Assembly: GCF_018336155.1 (NCBI RefSeq)
Contig: NZ_JAGYHF010000013.1
Location: forward strand, 1 to 64,000
Length of the DNA stretch: 64,000 nt
From: Pseudomonas rustica
Lineage (GTDB): Bacteria > Pseudomonadota > Gammaproteobacteria > Pseudomonadales > Pseudomonadaceae
Direction: 5' to 3'
Below, piece after piece: positions 42,398-50,270 of this stretch (the first letter of the stretch is position 1; each line of letters opens with the position of its first letter). The notes beneath the pieces are model-generated. The model had not been told where the DNA came from, did not search any database, and saw only the letters and a list, made by a program, of their open reading frames with translations. The position numbers and the translations under genes were made by a program.

Positions 42398-42512
42398 AAG
42401 CAGTTTGCGTTGATTTCGCGGCGCTGTTATCCGCGTCGTTCGCGTCGTAAAAATTCTTGGAATTTTTTTCTCTCGACACCACTCATTGGCGTATGAGCGT
42501 AAGGAGTAACTC

Positions 42513-42761
42513 ATGAGCCAGACAGACATTTTCGTCATTGAATACAAACTTCACGGGCAGCCGAAGTCTTTCGTCATACGCGCGAAAACCATGCGCAATG
42601 CCGATGCCTGGCATTGGGCGAGTTGTGATGCCGGCATCGCGCCGATTCCGAAACCGGGCAAGCCGCCGTTGAAAGCCGTATCCAAGCCTCAGGCCGAGCG
42701 ATTCGGCGTCACGGAGGTGAAGTGGCGTGAAACGGCGACTGTGGACTGGACAGAGGCTTGA
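42513..42761 (+). CDS. DUF6555-like hypothetical protein (82 aa)
   Basis: A soluble 82-residue protein starting SQTDIFVIEYKLHGQPKSFVIRAKTM, with a WHWASCDAG segment and ending WRETATVDW. AAGGAG precedes the ATG. I believe this matches the small Pseudomonas family listed as DUF6555. The protein at 35561 is a likely distant paralogue. No function is known; genes of this type often respond to stress but that is not visible here. Confidence 0.72.
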   Translation: MSQTDIFVIEYKLHGQPKSFVIRAKTMRNADAWHWASCDAGIAPIPKPGKPPLKAVSKPQAERFGVTEVKWRETATVDWTEA

Positions 42762-42794
42762 GCTTAATGCGGCAGACCAGAGAGGTGGACTGCG

Positions 42795-43187
42795 ATGCTT
42801 AAACAAATCGGCAACACCCAAATCCGCGTCGATCACCGCGCCAGCTGCCACTGTGGCGCGGTGATTCTTGAGCTGCACTTGCCTGAGGGTCTCCCGGCCC
42901 CGCACCGTTGCGATTGTTCGTTTTGCAAACGCAAAGGCGCGGTCGTGGCTGCAGTTCCGGCGGTGGACTTAAAGGTGATCCGGGGCGAATCGGCGCTCCG
43001 GATCTACCAGTTCGGCAAGCACGTAGCCGAGCATTTTTTCTGTGGCAACTGCGGGATCTACACACACCATCGACGCAGCACCAACCCGCAAGAGTTCGGC
43101 TTCAATGTGGGCTGCCTCGAAGGGGTCAACCCTTACGATCTGGACGATGTGCCTGTCGCCGAGGGTGGGGTTTGGCAAACACCTTGA
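42795..43187 (+). CDS. GFA-family glutathione-dependent formaldehyde-activating-like protein
   Basis: A 130-residue zinc-binding protein of the GFA fold. Zinc motifs are SCHCGAVILEL (Cys-x-Cys), RCDCSFCKRKG and HFFCGNCGIYTHHRR, in family order and spacing. True Gfa helps form S-hydroxymethylglutathione from formaldehyde; many paralogues have unknown substrates. AGAGG precedes the ATG. It lies near the FDH-like dehydrogenase, which is suggestive for a shared aldehyde role, though they are separated by a terminator. Confidence 0.88.
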   Translation: MLKQIGNTQIRVDHRASCHCGAVILELHLPEGLPAPHRCDCSFCKRKGAVVAAVPAVDLKVIRGESALRIYQFGKHVAEHFFCGNCGIYTHHRRSTNPQEFGFNVGCLEGVNPYDLDDVPVAEGGVWQTP

Positions 43188-43262
43188 TTGGAAGCGAAGA
43201 AGGATGGTACTCATCGGTCGGTCGAGAACCAGAATGGAATCTCACCCTGAGGACATACGGAC

Positions 43263-43991
43263 ATGAGCGCACAAAAAATATTAGTCACGGGTGCTGCCGG
43301 CAAGATCGGCAGCGCCTTCTACAAAGCGTATGGCGATGAACTGGTTCTGCGCTTAGCCGATATAGACGTATCAAAACTTGCCGATTCCAGCGAACGTTTC
43401 GCCCTCGACATCACCGATTTATCCCGTTGCCATGAAGCCTGCGAAGGCATCGACACCGTCATTCACCTGGCGGCCGATCCGAATCCGGACGCGGATTTCA
43501 TGACCTCCGTCCTGCCGGTGAATATCGTCGGCACTTACAACATGCTGCTCGCCGCGAAGACGCAAGGCTGCAAGCGCTTCATCTTCGCCAGCAGCGCTCA
43601 GGCCATCGAAGGCTACCCCAAGGATGTACAAGTCCACGAAAACATGGCGCCCCGGCCCGGCAATCTTTACGGGGTCGGCAAAGCGTTCGGCGAAGCACTG
43701 GCATCGCTGCATGCCAACGACGGTGCGATGACCACCGTCGCCGTGCGCATTGCCAACGTAAACGAGTTTCACCCGGGTGAAGCGCACAGCCACAGGGACG
43801 TTGCGGCGTTTATCAGTGTGCGGGATGTCGTCGCGTTGCTGCGCGATTGCGTGGATGCCGAGCTGAACGGATTCCACGTTGTCCATGGCGTTTCGGACAA
43901 TCGATACAAGCGTCTTTCGATCGATGAAACGCGAAAAGTCGTCGGCTATGCGCCGCTGGATGATGCCTTCAAGATTCTTGAGGGCAAGTAA
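43263..43991 (+). CDS. NAD-dependent epimerase/dehydratase (SDR)
   Basis: A 242-residue extended-SDR-like enzyme, somewhat short. NAD binding is VTGAAGKIGSAFYKA (G-x-x-G-x-x-G) and the catalytic pair is in NLYGVGKAFGEALA (Tyr-x-x-x-Lys), with IFASSAQAIEGYP preceding it. The layout resembles uronate dehydrogenases and sugar epimerases; the substrate is unknown. It is six bases from the convergent ZIP-family gene. Confidence 0.86.
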   Translation: MSAQKILVTGAAGKIGSAFYKAYGDELVLRLADIDVSKLADSSERFALDITDLSRCHEACEGIDTVIHLAADPNPDADFMTSVLPVNIVGTYNMLLAAKTQGCKRFIFASSAQAIEGYPKDVQVHENMAPRPGNLYGVGKAFGEALASLHANDGAMTTVAVRIANVNEFHPGEAHSHRDVAAFISVRDVVALLRDCVDAELNGFHVVHGVSDNRYKRLSIDETRKVVGYAPLDDAFKILEGK

Positions 43992-43997
43992 CGCGCG

Positions 43998-44939
43998 TTA
44001 ACCCAACGCCGTATCGAGAAACATCATCACTCCAAAACCGAGCATCAATCCAAGAGTCGCGGGCGTCTCGTGACCATTGCGATGGGTCTCCGGAATGACC
44101 TCATGGGACACCACAAAAATCATCGCGCCAGCCGCCAGACCAAGAGCGATCGGATACCCTAACGCGAAGCTGCTGGAAACGCCCAAACCGACGATGGCGC
44201 CGATTGGTTCCATCAGACCTGAAGCGACGGCAATCAGCGCCGCTCGCAATGCCGAAAGCCCCGTTACACGCAGTGCCAGCGCAACCGCCAGCCCCTCGGG
44301 AATATCCTGAATAGCAATGGCGGTTGTCAGCGGCAAACCCACCTGCATGTCGCCGTTGGCGAAACTCACACCAATCGCCATGCCTTCCGGCAGGTTGTGC
44401 AGAGTGATTGCCAATACAAACAGCCAGACTCGATTGATGCGCTTCGCTTCAGGCCCGCGCCGGCCGCTTTTTTCGTGTTCGTGCGGCACGAAGCGATCCA
44501 GTCCGACCATCAGCGCCACGCCCAGCGCCAACCCGGCCACCACCACACAAGCCGCCAGCAACTGATTGCCGCACAAGGCCTGTGCCGCTTCGATGCCCGG
44601 CAGAATCAGCGAAAAAGAACTGGCGGCAAGCATCATGCCGGCCGCGAACCCAAGCATGATGTCTTGCGTACGCGCAGCGATGTCGCGCAACGCTATCGCC
44701 ACCACCGCCCCTAATGCGGTGGCGCCAAATCCGGACAGCCCGCCCAGAAAAGCAAAATAAAGATTCGCCTTGTTGGCGCCGACGAATGCGCCATAACCGC
44801 TGACCATCAACAAAACAGACACACACGCCAGCGCTAGCCAGAAGGCGCGACCTCCCCAGCCAGAATTTGTGAGATGGCTAAACCAGTTTCGTGAAGACGT
44901 TTCAGAAGGCGTTGCAGGTTCGGACATCATTCCCACCAT
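43998..44939 (-). CDS. ZIP-family metal transporter
   Basis: A 313-residue inner-membrane divalent-metal importer (zinc/iron type). Eight helices are expected; the core motifs are LAITLHNLPEGMAIGVSF and TAIAIQDIPEGLAVALALRV in helices 4 and 5, and the histidine-rich loop is short (PHEHEKSGRRG). The N-terminal 40 residues are extra compared with ZupT. ATGs at 44939, 44930 and 44927 compete because GGTGGGA lies between them; the longest is listed. Confidence 0.9.
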   Translation of the reverse strand: MVGMMSEPATPSETSSRNWFSHLTNSGWGGRAFWLALACVSVLLMVSGYGAFVGANKANLYFAFLGGLSGFGATALGAVVAIALRDIAARTQDIMLGFAAGMMLAASSFSLILPGIEAAQALCGNQLLAACVVVAGLALGVALMVGLDRFVPHEHEKSGRRGPEAKRINRVWLFVLAITLHNLPEGMAIGVSFANGDMQVGLPLTTAIAIQDIPEGLAVALALRVTGLSALRAALIAVASGLMEPIGAIVGLGVSSSFALGYPIALGLAAGAMIFVVSHEVIPETHRNGHETPATLGLMLGFGVMMFLDTALG

Positions 44940-44984
44940 TCAATGTGTTTTCACTGATCAAGCGACGATCATTACCCCAGGCAA

Positions 44985-45005
44985 GGAGGCCCATTGCGGG
45001 CCTCC
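44985..45005 (-). terminator. Hairpin at the end of the membrane-stress operon
   Basis: A perfect 8-bp stem GGAGGCCC / GGGCCTCC with a five-base loop, just past the DUF3618 stop. The T-run on the minus strand is weak. Confidence 0.6.
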
Positions 45006-45017
45006 GGTTCTCCGCGA

Positions 45018-45842
45018 TCAGGAGGTTCCCAAGCCTTGGGAAAGATCGGCGGACGGGGGCGACGATGTTGCAGGCGAGGAGTCTGAACGGGCGGCGACAG
45101 CCTCTTGTTCAGTGGTTTTCGTCACGGTATCGCGAACTGCTTCGTAGCCTTCCTGCGCCTGCTTTTTCACTTTATCGACCAGCCCGGCGCTGGTTCGCCC
45201 CATCATGCGCTGCTCGGTGCTGGTGGTTGGCAACGCGGCACCGAGCAAGGCGCCCAGTGCGATGCCGGCGGCGGCGACTACCAAGGGTTGTTCCTTGAGC
45301 AATTGATTGAACTGCTGACCCAATACCTGTGAGTTGCGTGCTAACCGATCACCGGCATCGTGCATCGCATGGCTGAGATTCTCACTGGCGGCACCGACGT
45401 TGTCGCCCAAGTGTGCGGCTTTGCCTTTCAGCGATTGGTAACCTTCTTTCAGCGAATCGGCCGTCTGGTGCAAATGGTCGCGCGCACTGTCGATACCGTC
45501 CGCCAAACCATCCGCCCATTCCCCGGCCCTGTCCTGATCGGGCCCGGTCCGATAGACCGGTTGCGGCACCGGCGGCCGGTTCTGGCTCATCATCAGCCAC
45601 AGCAGACCCACCGAGGTCAGCACCGCAGGCACGGGGTTGTTGCGCACGCTGGTGCCAAGGTTAGTGATAAACGTCGAGCCATTGTTTTGCATCAGGCCCC
45701 AGGCCTGGTCGAACATCTGACCGGGGGTGAACTTGCTTTCCAGCTGGTCGACGATGTTGCCGATGCTGGCGCGCTGCGCGTCGATTTCCCGTTCGATCTG
45801 CTCGGGACTTTTTTGCGATTCGATATCCAGTTCAGTGTTCAT
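45018..45842 (-). CDS. DUF3618-domain membrane protein
   Basis: A 274-residue protein, the last of a three-gene operon. The N-terminal EQIEREIDAQRASIGNIVDQLESKFTPGQM is the DUF3618 signature, followed by a short membrane helix (VPAVLTSVGLLWLMMSQNRPP) and an amphipathic coiled region, then a second glycine/alanine-rich hydrophobic segment (LVVAAAGIALGALLGAALP). Such proteins are envelope components of unknown role, often induced by stress. Its ATG overlaps the previous stop (ATGA). Confidence 0.83.
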   Translation of the reverse strand: MNTELDIESQKSPEQIEREIDAQRASIGNIVDQLESKFTPGQMFDQAWGLMQNNGSTFITNLGTSVRNNPVPAVLTSVGLLWLMMSQNRPPVPQPVYRTGPDQDRAGEWADGLADGIDSARDHLHQTADSLKEGYQSLKGKAAHLGDNVGAASENLSHAMHDAGDRLARNSQVLGQQFNQLLKEQPLVVAAAGIALGALLGAALPTTSTEQRMMGRTSAGLVDKVKKQAQEGYEAVRDTVTKTTEQEAVAARSDSSPATSSPPSADLSQGLGTS

Positions 45843-46267
45843 GAGACTTTCCTCCGCAGCGCTTCCTGGTCTTTGTTCAGAGCGTCCAGCGTCCGGTCAG
45901 GTTTGAAATGGGACGGCTCGAATTGTTTTTTGCCGGTTTGCAACATGGCGAAGCCGATGATCATCACCACAACACCGACGATCAACGCTGCCAGCCACGG
46001 CGCCATGAACAGGCTCAAAGCGTAGACCGCCGACATCAGCAGGATGATGAAACCCGCCAGAAAAACGATTGCACCGCCCGCCACTGCTGCAATGCCGGCC
46101 TTCAGCGTGGTGAGGCTGGTTTGCAGCTCGGCCTTGGCCAAGGCCAGTTCCTTGGTGAATAACGCGGGCACTTCGCGGGACAGCTGTCGAAGCAGACCGA
46201 CGACAGAAGCGTCGTCTGGTTGCGCAAGAGGTCTTGTGCCCGGCAGATCCGGATCGTCTCTGTTCAT
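45839..46267 (-). CDS. Phage-holin-superfamily (DUF1469-like) membrane protein
   Basis: A 142-residue protein with an amphipathic N-terminal region (VVGLLRQLSREVPALFTKELALAKAELQTSLTTLKAG) and two membrane helices (AGGAIVFLAGFIILLMSAVYAL and WLAALIVGVVVMIIGFAML). This is the Phage_holin_3_6/DUF1469 pattern; chromosomal members are not holins of a phage. ATG at 46267 has AAGGAG at seven bases. It overlaps both neighbours, so the three genes are translated in tight coupling. Confidence 0.85.
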   Translation of the reverse strand: MNRDDPDLPGTRPLAQPDDASVVGLLRQLSREVPALFTKELALAKAELQTSLTTLKAGIAAVAGGAIVFLAGFIILLMSAVYALSLFMAPWLAALIVGVVVMIIGFAMLQTGKKQFEPSHFKPDRTLDALNKDQEALRRKVS

Positions 46268-46830
46268 CACAGTTCTCCTTTCGCGACTGGCGCAACGGGG
46301 GTCGGTGCGGGCGACGTTTCATAAGGCCGATGGGCGCCATAACCGTCTGATGGCGGCATGGAGGAACTGCCTGCTGCCGGATCGTGATGGGCGCTGACGG
46401 TGACCGCCGCGCCCGTGCCGGCCTTGAGGAATCGCGATAATCCGAACCCCACGGCAATGCTCCCGGCAATGAACAGCGCGGGATTGCTGCGCGCCAGATC
46501 CGCCGCATCGTGCAAGAGCTGTTCGGCACTCTTGCCGCGAAGATTGCCGGCCAGCCCCGTCATTGACTCCGCCATGTCGCTGAGGTAGTCGGACATGCCC
46601 AGTGAGTCCTTGTCCTCCAGTTCCGACACAAAGCTTTTCGCACCTTGCGCCAATGCCTCGATCTGATCGGCGGCGGTGTCGCGATATTGGCCAAACTGCG
46701 CATCGGCTTGATGCCTCGCGCCGCCCAACGCCTCGGTGACCTCTTCCTTTAAATGCTCAAAGTCGTGCTCAGGCTTGCTGCCTGCCGGATCGCCGGTCTG
46801 AGATCCTGCTCTGCTGTCTGAAGTATTCAT
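46267..46830 (-). CDS. YqjD/ElaB (DUF883)-like ribosome/membrane-associated protein
   Basis: The first gene of the three-gene operon, 187 residues. It has a long helical region (HDFEHLKEEVTEALGGARHQ... and DSLGMSDYLSDMAESMTGLAGNL) ending in a single glycine-rich membrane helix (NPALFIAGSIAVGFGLSRFL) with a proline-rich tail. ElaB/YqjD proteins bind ribosomes at the membrane in stationary phase; here the match is by pattern. GAGGGA lies upstream of the ATG. A palindrome AAAACGTTTT (46853-46862) is in the promoter region. Confidence 0.78.
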   Translation of the reverse strand: MNTSDSRAGSQTGDPAGSKPEHDFEHLKEEVTEALGGARHQADAQFGQYRDTAADQIEALAQGAKSFVSELEDKDSLGMSDYLSDMAESMTGLAGNLRGKSAEQLLHDAADLARSNPALFIAGSIAVGFGLSRFLKAGTGAAVTVSAHHDPAAGSSSMPPSDGYGAHRPYETSPAPTPVAPVAKGEL

Positions 46831-47076
46831 GTCGTCCCTCGCCTTCTGAATGAAAACGTTTTACGGGACTGCGCAGCAAGGATTGCCCTGAGCCCCTCAC
46901 TGCAGAGGACGGAGGAGTTTGACGCAGAGTTCAAAGAGGATGATGGGCGACCTGCAAGAAGGTTTTCCAGCAGCGACGGTCGCGCGCAAACATGGCGACG
47001 AGCGGTCTAAATGTAAAAAAGAATTTCAAGAACTGGCTGCGGTCAGACTCGTTACATTCAACGAGAGCTCGCACTC

Positions 47077-47523
47077 ATGACTTTTGCACGTTTCTGCCAA
47101 GGCCTTTCAAACTGGGCCGGCAGCTCGAAAACTTTTCTTCTCGCGATCGTCTTGATTGGGGTTTGGGGACTGACCGGGCCGTACTTTCACTACAACGATA
47201 CGTGGCAACTGATCATCAATACGTCGACCACCATCATCACCTTCCTGATGGTGTTTCTGATCCAGAACACACAAAACCGCGACAACGACATTTTGCATCT
47301 GAAGATTGATGAACTGATTCGCGCGACCACGGCGGCGCAGAATGCGACGTTGGGGCTGGATAAAATGGGTTCACGGGATCTGCGCAAACTGCGTGATCGC
47401 TATAGCTCGCTGGGTGAGCGTCACCAGGTCAATCTCGACCCTGAAGCGCATGAAGCGTTTGTAGATGGCGTGCCTGTCAAAGCTGCCGCCGCCGAAGTGG
47501 AGCCGGGTGAGACCCAACGCTGA
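47077..47523 (+). CDS. Low-affinity iron permease-family membrane protein
   Basis: A 148-residue protein of the Iron_permease family. The two membrane helices are about FLLAIVLIGVWGLTGPYF and LIINTSTTIITFLMVFLIQNTQNRDN, and the last segment (FLIQNTQNRDNDILHLKIDELIRAT) is the family hallmark. The yeast Fet4 relation does not show that this bacterial protein carries iron. The gene is divergent from the membrane-stress operon across about 250 bases. The C-terminus is hydrophilic. Confidence 0.85.
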   Translation: MTFARFCQGLSNWAGSSKTFLLAIVLIGVWGLTGPYFHYNDTWQLIINTSTTIITFLMVFLIQNTQNRDNDILHLKIDELIRATTAAQNATLGLDKMGSRDLRKLRDRYSSLGERHQVNLDPEAHEAFVDGVPVKAAAAEVEPGETQR

Positions 47524-47572
47524 CGCAGCGGTTTTGAAGCGCGCCCCGGAATGTGTGCATGACATTACGAAC

Positions 47573-48328
47573 TGTGGGAGCGGGCTTGCTCGCGAAGGCG
47601 GTGGGTCATTCAACTATGCATTGCCTGAGCTGACGCCTTCGCGAGCAAGCTCGCTCCCACAGGGGTTGGGGCGTGCCCGGGGTTTTGTGTACGGCAGAAA
47701 ACTTGTAGGAGCAGAGCTTGCTCGCGAAAGCGGTGGGTCATTCAACTATGCATTGCCTGAGCTGACGCCTTCGCGAGCAGGCTCACTCCCACTGGGGGGG
47801 TGGCGCGTGCCGGGGTTTCGTGTACGGCAGAAAACTTGTAGGAGCAGAGCTTGCTCGCGAAAGCGTTGGGTGATTCAACAATGCATTTGCCTGAGCTGAC
47901 GCCTTCGCGAGCAGGCTCGCTCCCACAAGGATTTGGGGTGTGCTCGGGACTTTTTGTACGGCAGAAAACTTGTAGGAGCAGAGCCTGCTCGCGAAAGCGG
48001 TGGGTCATTCAACAATGCATCGCCTGAGCTGACGCCTTCGCGAGCAAGCTCAGCTCCTACAGGGGTTTGGGGCGTGCCCAAGGTTTTGTGAGCGACAAAG
48101 AAACCTGTGGGAGCGAGCTTGCTCGCGAAAGCGGTGGGTCATTCAACTATGCATTGCCTGAGCTGACGCCTTTGCGAGCAAGCTCAGCTCCTACAGGGGG
48201 TTGGGGCGTGCCGGGGGTTTTGTGTACGGCAGAAAACTTGTAGAGCAGAGCTTGCTCGCGAAGGCGGTGGGTCATTCAACACTGCATTGCCTGGGCTGTC
48301 GCCTTCGCGAGCAAGCACGGCTCCTACA
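47573..48328. repeat. Six-unit tandem REP cluster (period 132-134 bp)
   Basis: The landmark CGGTGGG(TCATTCAAC) recurs at 47599, 47731, 47864, 47998, 48132 and 48265. Each unit carries an inverted REP pair plus a conserved spacer TGCATTGCCTGAGCTGACGC and a linker with TTTTGTGTACGGCAGAAAAC, so whole units were duplicated in tandem. One REP arm in unit 6 has lost a base (GTAGAGCAG). No gene is found between 47524 and 48531. Confidence 0.92.
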
Positions 48329-48531
48329 GTGAACGACGGGGTATCTAAGGGGGATTTGGCTCGGCATAGTTTTTATGCCTGAAAAGCATTGCTGTCCCAA
48401 GCTATGCGCTGTCGGTCATATGCCCAAAGCGACTAACCAGCACATTTTTAATTATTTTATTTCTGCGTGTGTACGCCGCTATACCTGCGCCTTCGATCCG
48501 GCACCTCGCTGGAATTTGCAGGAGCATCCGT

Positions 48532-49596
48532 GTGAGTCGAACGACGTCGTTTAGCAGAATTTCCCTTCCGAAAGCCGCGCTTACCCTCGCCGCTTTACTC
48601 GTTTCCAGTCTGACGCTGGCCGATACGGTCAAGGAAATCCGTATCGCCGTGCCTGACATCAGCGCCGGGCCGACGCCCAGCGGCGCCGGGATTGTCGATG
48701 TGTTACGCGACCGACAAACCCTGGAAAAGGAGTTCGAAAAGGACGGCATCAAGATCCGTTGGGACTTCTTCAAAGGCGCGGGGCCGGCGATCAATGAGGC
48801 CTTGGCCAACAACCAGGAAGACTTCGCTTACCTCGGCGACTTGCCAGCGATCATCGGCAAGGCCGGTGGCCTCGACACGCGTTTGCTCAGTGCGACGGCC
48901 CGCGACGTCAAACTCTATCTCGCCGTACAGCCGGGCTCGGGCATCACCACCCTCGAAGCGCTGAAAGGCAAACGCGTCGCTATCTTCCGAGGCACCGCCA
49001 CGCAACTTTCGTTTGCCTCGGCACTCGCGCACCAAGGCTTGAAAGAGAGCGACTACAAAGTCGTCAACCTCGACTACAACGCCGCCAACGCGGCACTCGC
49101 CGCCAAGCAAATCGACGCGACCTGGTCGGGTGCCGGCGTGATAGCGCTGAAGGCACGCGGCCTCGCCGAATTGCCGCTGACCACCGTCGACCTCGATGGC
49201 GCCGGCAGCATGCAAGCCGTGCTGTTAGGCCGTGGCGCCTTTGTCGACGCACACCCGGAACTGGTCGCGCGCCTGATCAAAGCGCAACAACCCGCCATCA
49301 CTTGGCTGCGCAACGACGACCACAAACAGGACTACATCAACCTGGTTTCAAAACTCGCCAGTTTCCCCGCAGACATCCTCACTACCGATGCCAAAGACCA
49401 ATCGCTGGTAAAGATTTTCGCCCCGCAGCTCGACGCGCCGTTCCTCGACAACTTGCAGCGCAGCGTCGATCTGGCGCTCAACGCGAAACTGATCCGCAAA
49501 GGCTTTGAAGTGAAAACCTGGGCCGAGCCGCGCTTCATCGAGGCAGCCCTGCAACACACCGACACCGCTTCGCAAACCCCACAAGCCAGCCGCTAA
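48532..49596 (+). CDS. ABC transporter substrate-binding protein (SsuA/ThiY-like), no transporter genes nearby
   Basis: A 354-residue periplasmic protein. The signal peptide runs to about residue 30 (LTLA|DTVKEIR). The core KGKRVAIFRGTATQLSFASAL, FKGAGPAINEALANNQEDFAYLGDLPAI and LDYNAANAALAAKQIDATWSG follow the aliphatic-sulfonate/taurine/thiamine-precursor binding family. GTG start with AGGAG seven bases upstream. Upstream DNA is AT-rich (CATTTTTAATTATTTTATTTC). Only GST, AraC, TonB-receptor and monooxygenase genes follow; permease and ATPase must be elsewhere. Confidence 0.87.
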   Translation: MSRTTSFSRISLPKAALTLAALLVSSLTLADTVKEIRIAVPDISAGPTPSGAGIVDVLRDRQTLEKEFEKDGIKIRWDFFKGAGPAINEALANNQEDFAYLGDLPAIIGKAGGLDTRLLSATARDVKLYLAVQPGSGITTLEALKGKRVAIFRGTATQLSFASALAHQGLKESDYKVVNLDYNAANAALAAKQIDATWSGAGVIALKARGLAELPLTTVDLDGAGSMQAVLLGRGAFVDAHPELVARLIKAQQPAITWLRNDDHKQDYINLVSKLASFPADILTTDAKDQSLVKIFAPQLDAPFLDNLQRSVDLALNAKLIRKGFEVKTWAEPRFIEAALQHTDTASQTPQASR

Positions 49597-49610
49597 AACA
49601 AGGACTCTCC

Positions 49611-50228
49611 ATGACCACGTTGTTCATTTTCCCCGGTGCCTGCTCGTTCGCTGCCCATGTCGTGATCCACGAATTGCAACTGCCCATCAGCGTCGAGCGC
49701 GTGACCCTCGGCGACCCGAACTCGCCCTATCGCCAGATCAACCCGACCGGTCGCGTGCCGGCGCTGTTGCTGGATAACCAGACGCTGCTCACCGAAAACA
49801 CCGCGATCCTGCCGTACCTCGCCGACCTCAAACCCGGCACAGAATTGTTCGCACCGGCAGGTTCAGTCGAGCGCGCGCAGATTCAAGGCTGGCTCGGTTA
49901 CGTGGCGACGGAAGTACACGTTGGCGCGTTTCGCCCGATCAATCGCCCAGAGCGTTACAGCGCTGACGAAAGCGCATTCCCCGGCATTCGCCAGCGAGCG
50001 CTGGAACAACTGACCAACGCACTGAAACCGATCGAAGCACGACTGGCGAAAACCGAGTATCTGGTCGGCAATCGTTTCACCGTGGCGGACGCCTACCTCG
50101 GCGTCTTCCTTGGCTGGAGCGCTCGCGTCGGTGTGCTCAACGATTTCCCTGCGCTGCAGGCCGCACTCGGTCGCTTCCGCGCGCGGGAATCAGTGGTGCA
50201 GACCTTGGCCGCCGAAGGCCTCGCCTGA
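49611..50228 (+). CDS. Glutathione S-transferase
   Basis: A 205-residue GST with the N-terminal thioredoxin-like domain (about 1-78, with ACSFAAHVV supplying the active-site region, NPTGRVPALL and the glutathione-binding TENTAILPYL) and the helical C-terminal domain (VGNRFTVADAYLGVFLGW, an N-capping-box motif). It is 14 bases after the binding-protein gene and in the same operon. A GST beside a monooxygenase suggests that a reactive intermediate or xenobiotic is conjugated. Confidence 0.88.
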   Translation: MTTLFIFPGACSFAAHVVIHELQLPISVERVTLGDPNSPYRQINPTGRVPALLLDNQTLLTENTAILPYLADLKPGTELFAPAGSVERAQIQGWLGYVATEVHVGAFRPINRPERYSADESAFPGIRQRALEQLTNALKPIEARLAKTEYLVGNRFTVADAYLGVFLGWSARVGVLNDFPALQAALGRFRARESVVQTLAAEGLA

Positions 50229-50270
50229 ATCACCCCGAGGACGGATAACCGAATACGCCGGAGAACCACC

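Noticed and set aside
43998..46267. Prophage segment suggested by the holin-like gene
   Set aside because: No other phage genes, integrase or attachment repeats; the holin-superfamily gene is part of a common chromosomal operon.
47573..48328. CRISPR array
   Set aside because: Repeats have a regular period but inverted REP arms, near-identical spacers and no cas genes, so they are REPINs.
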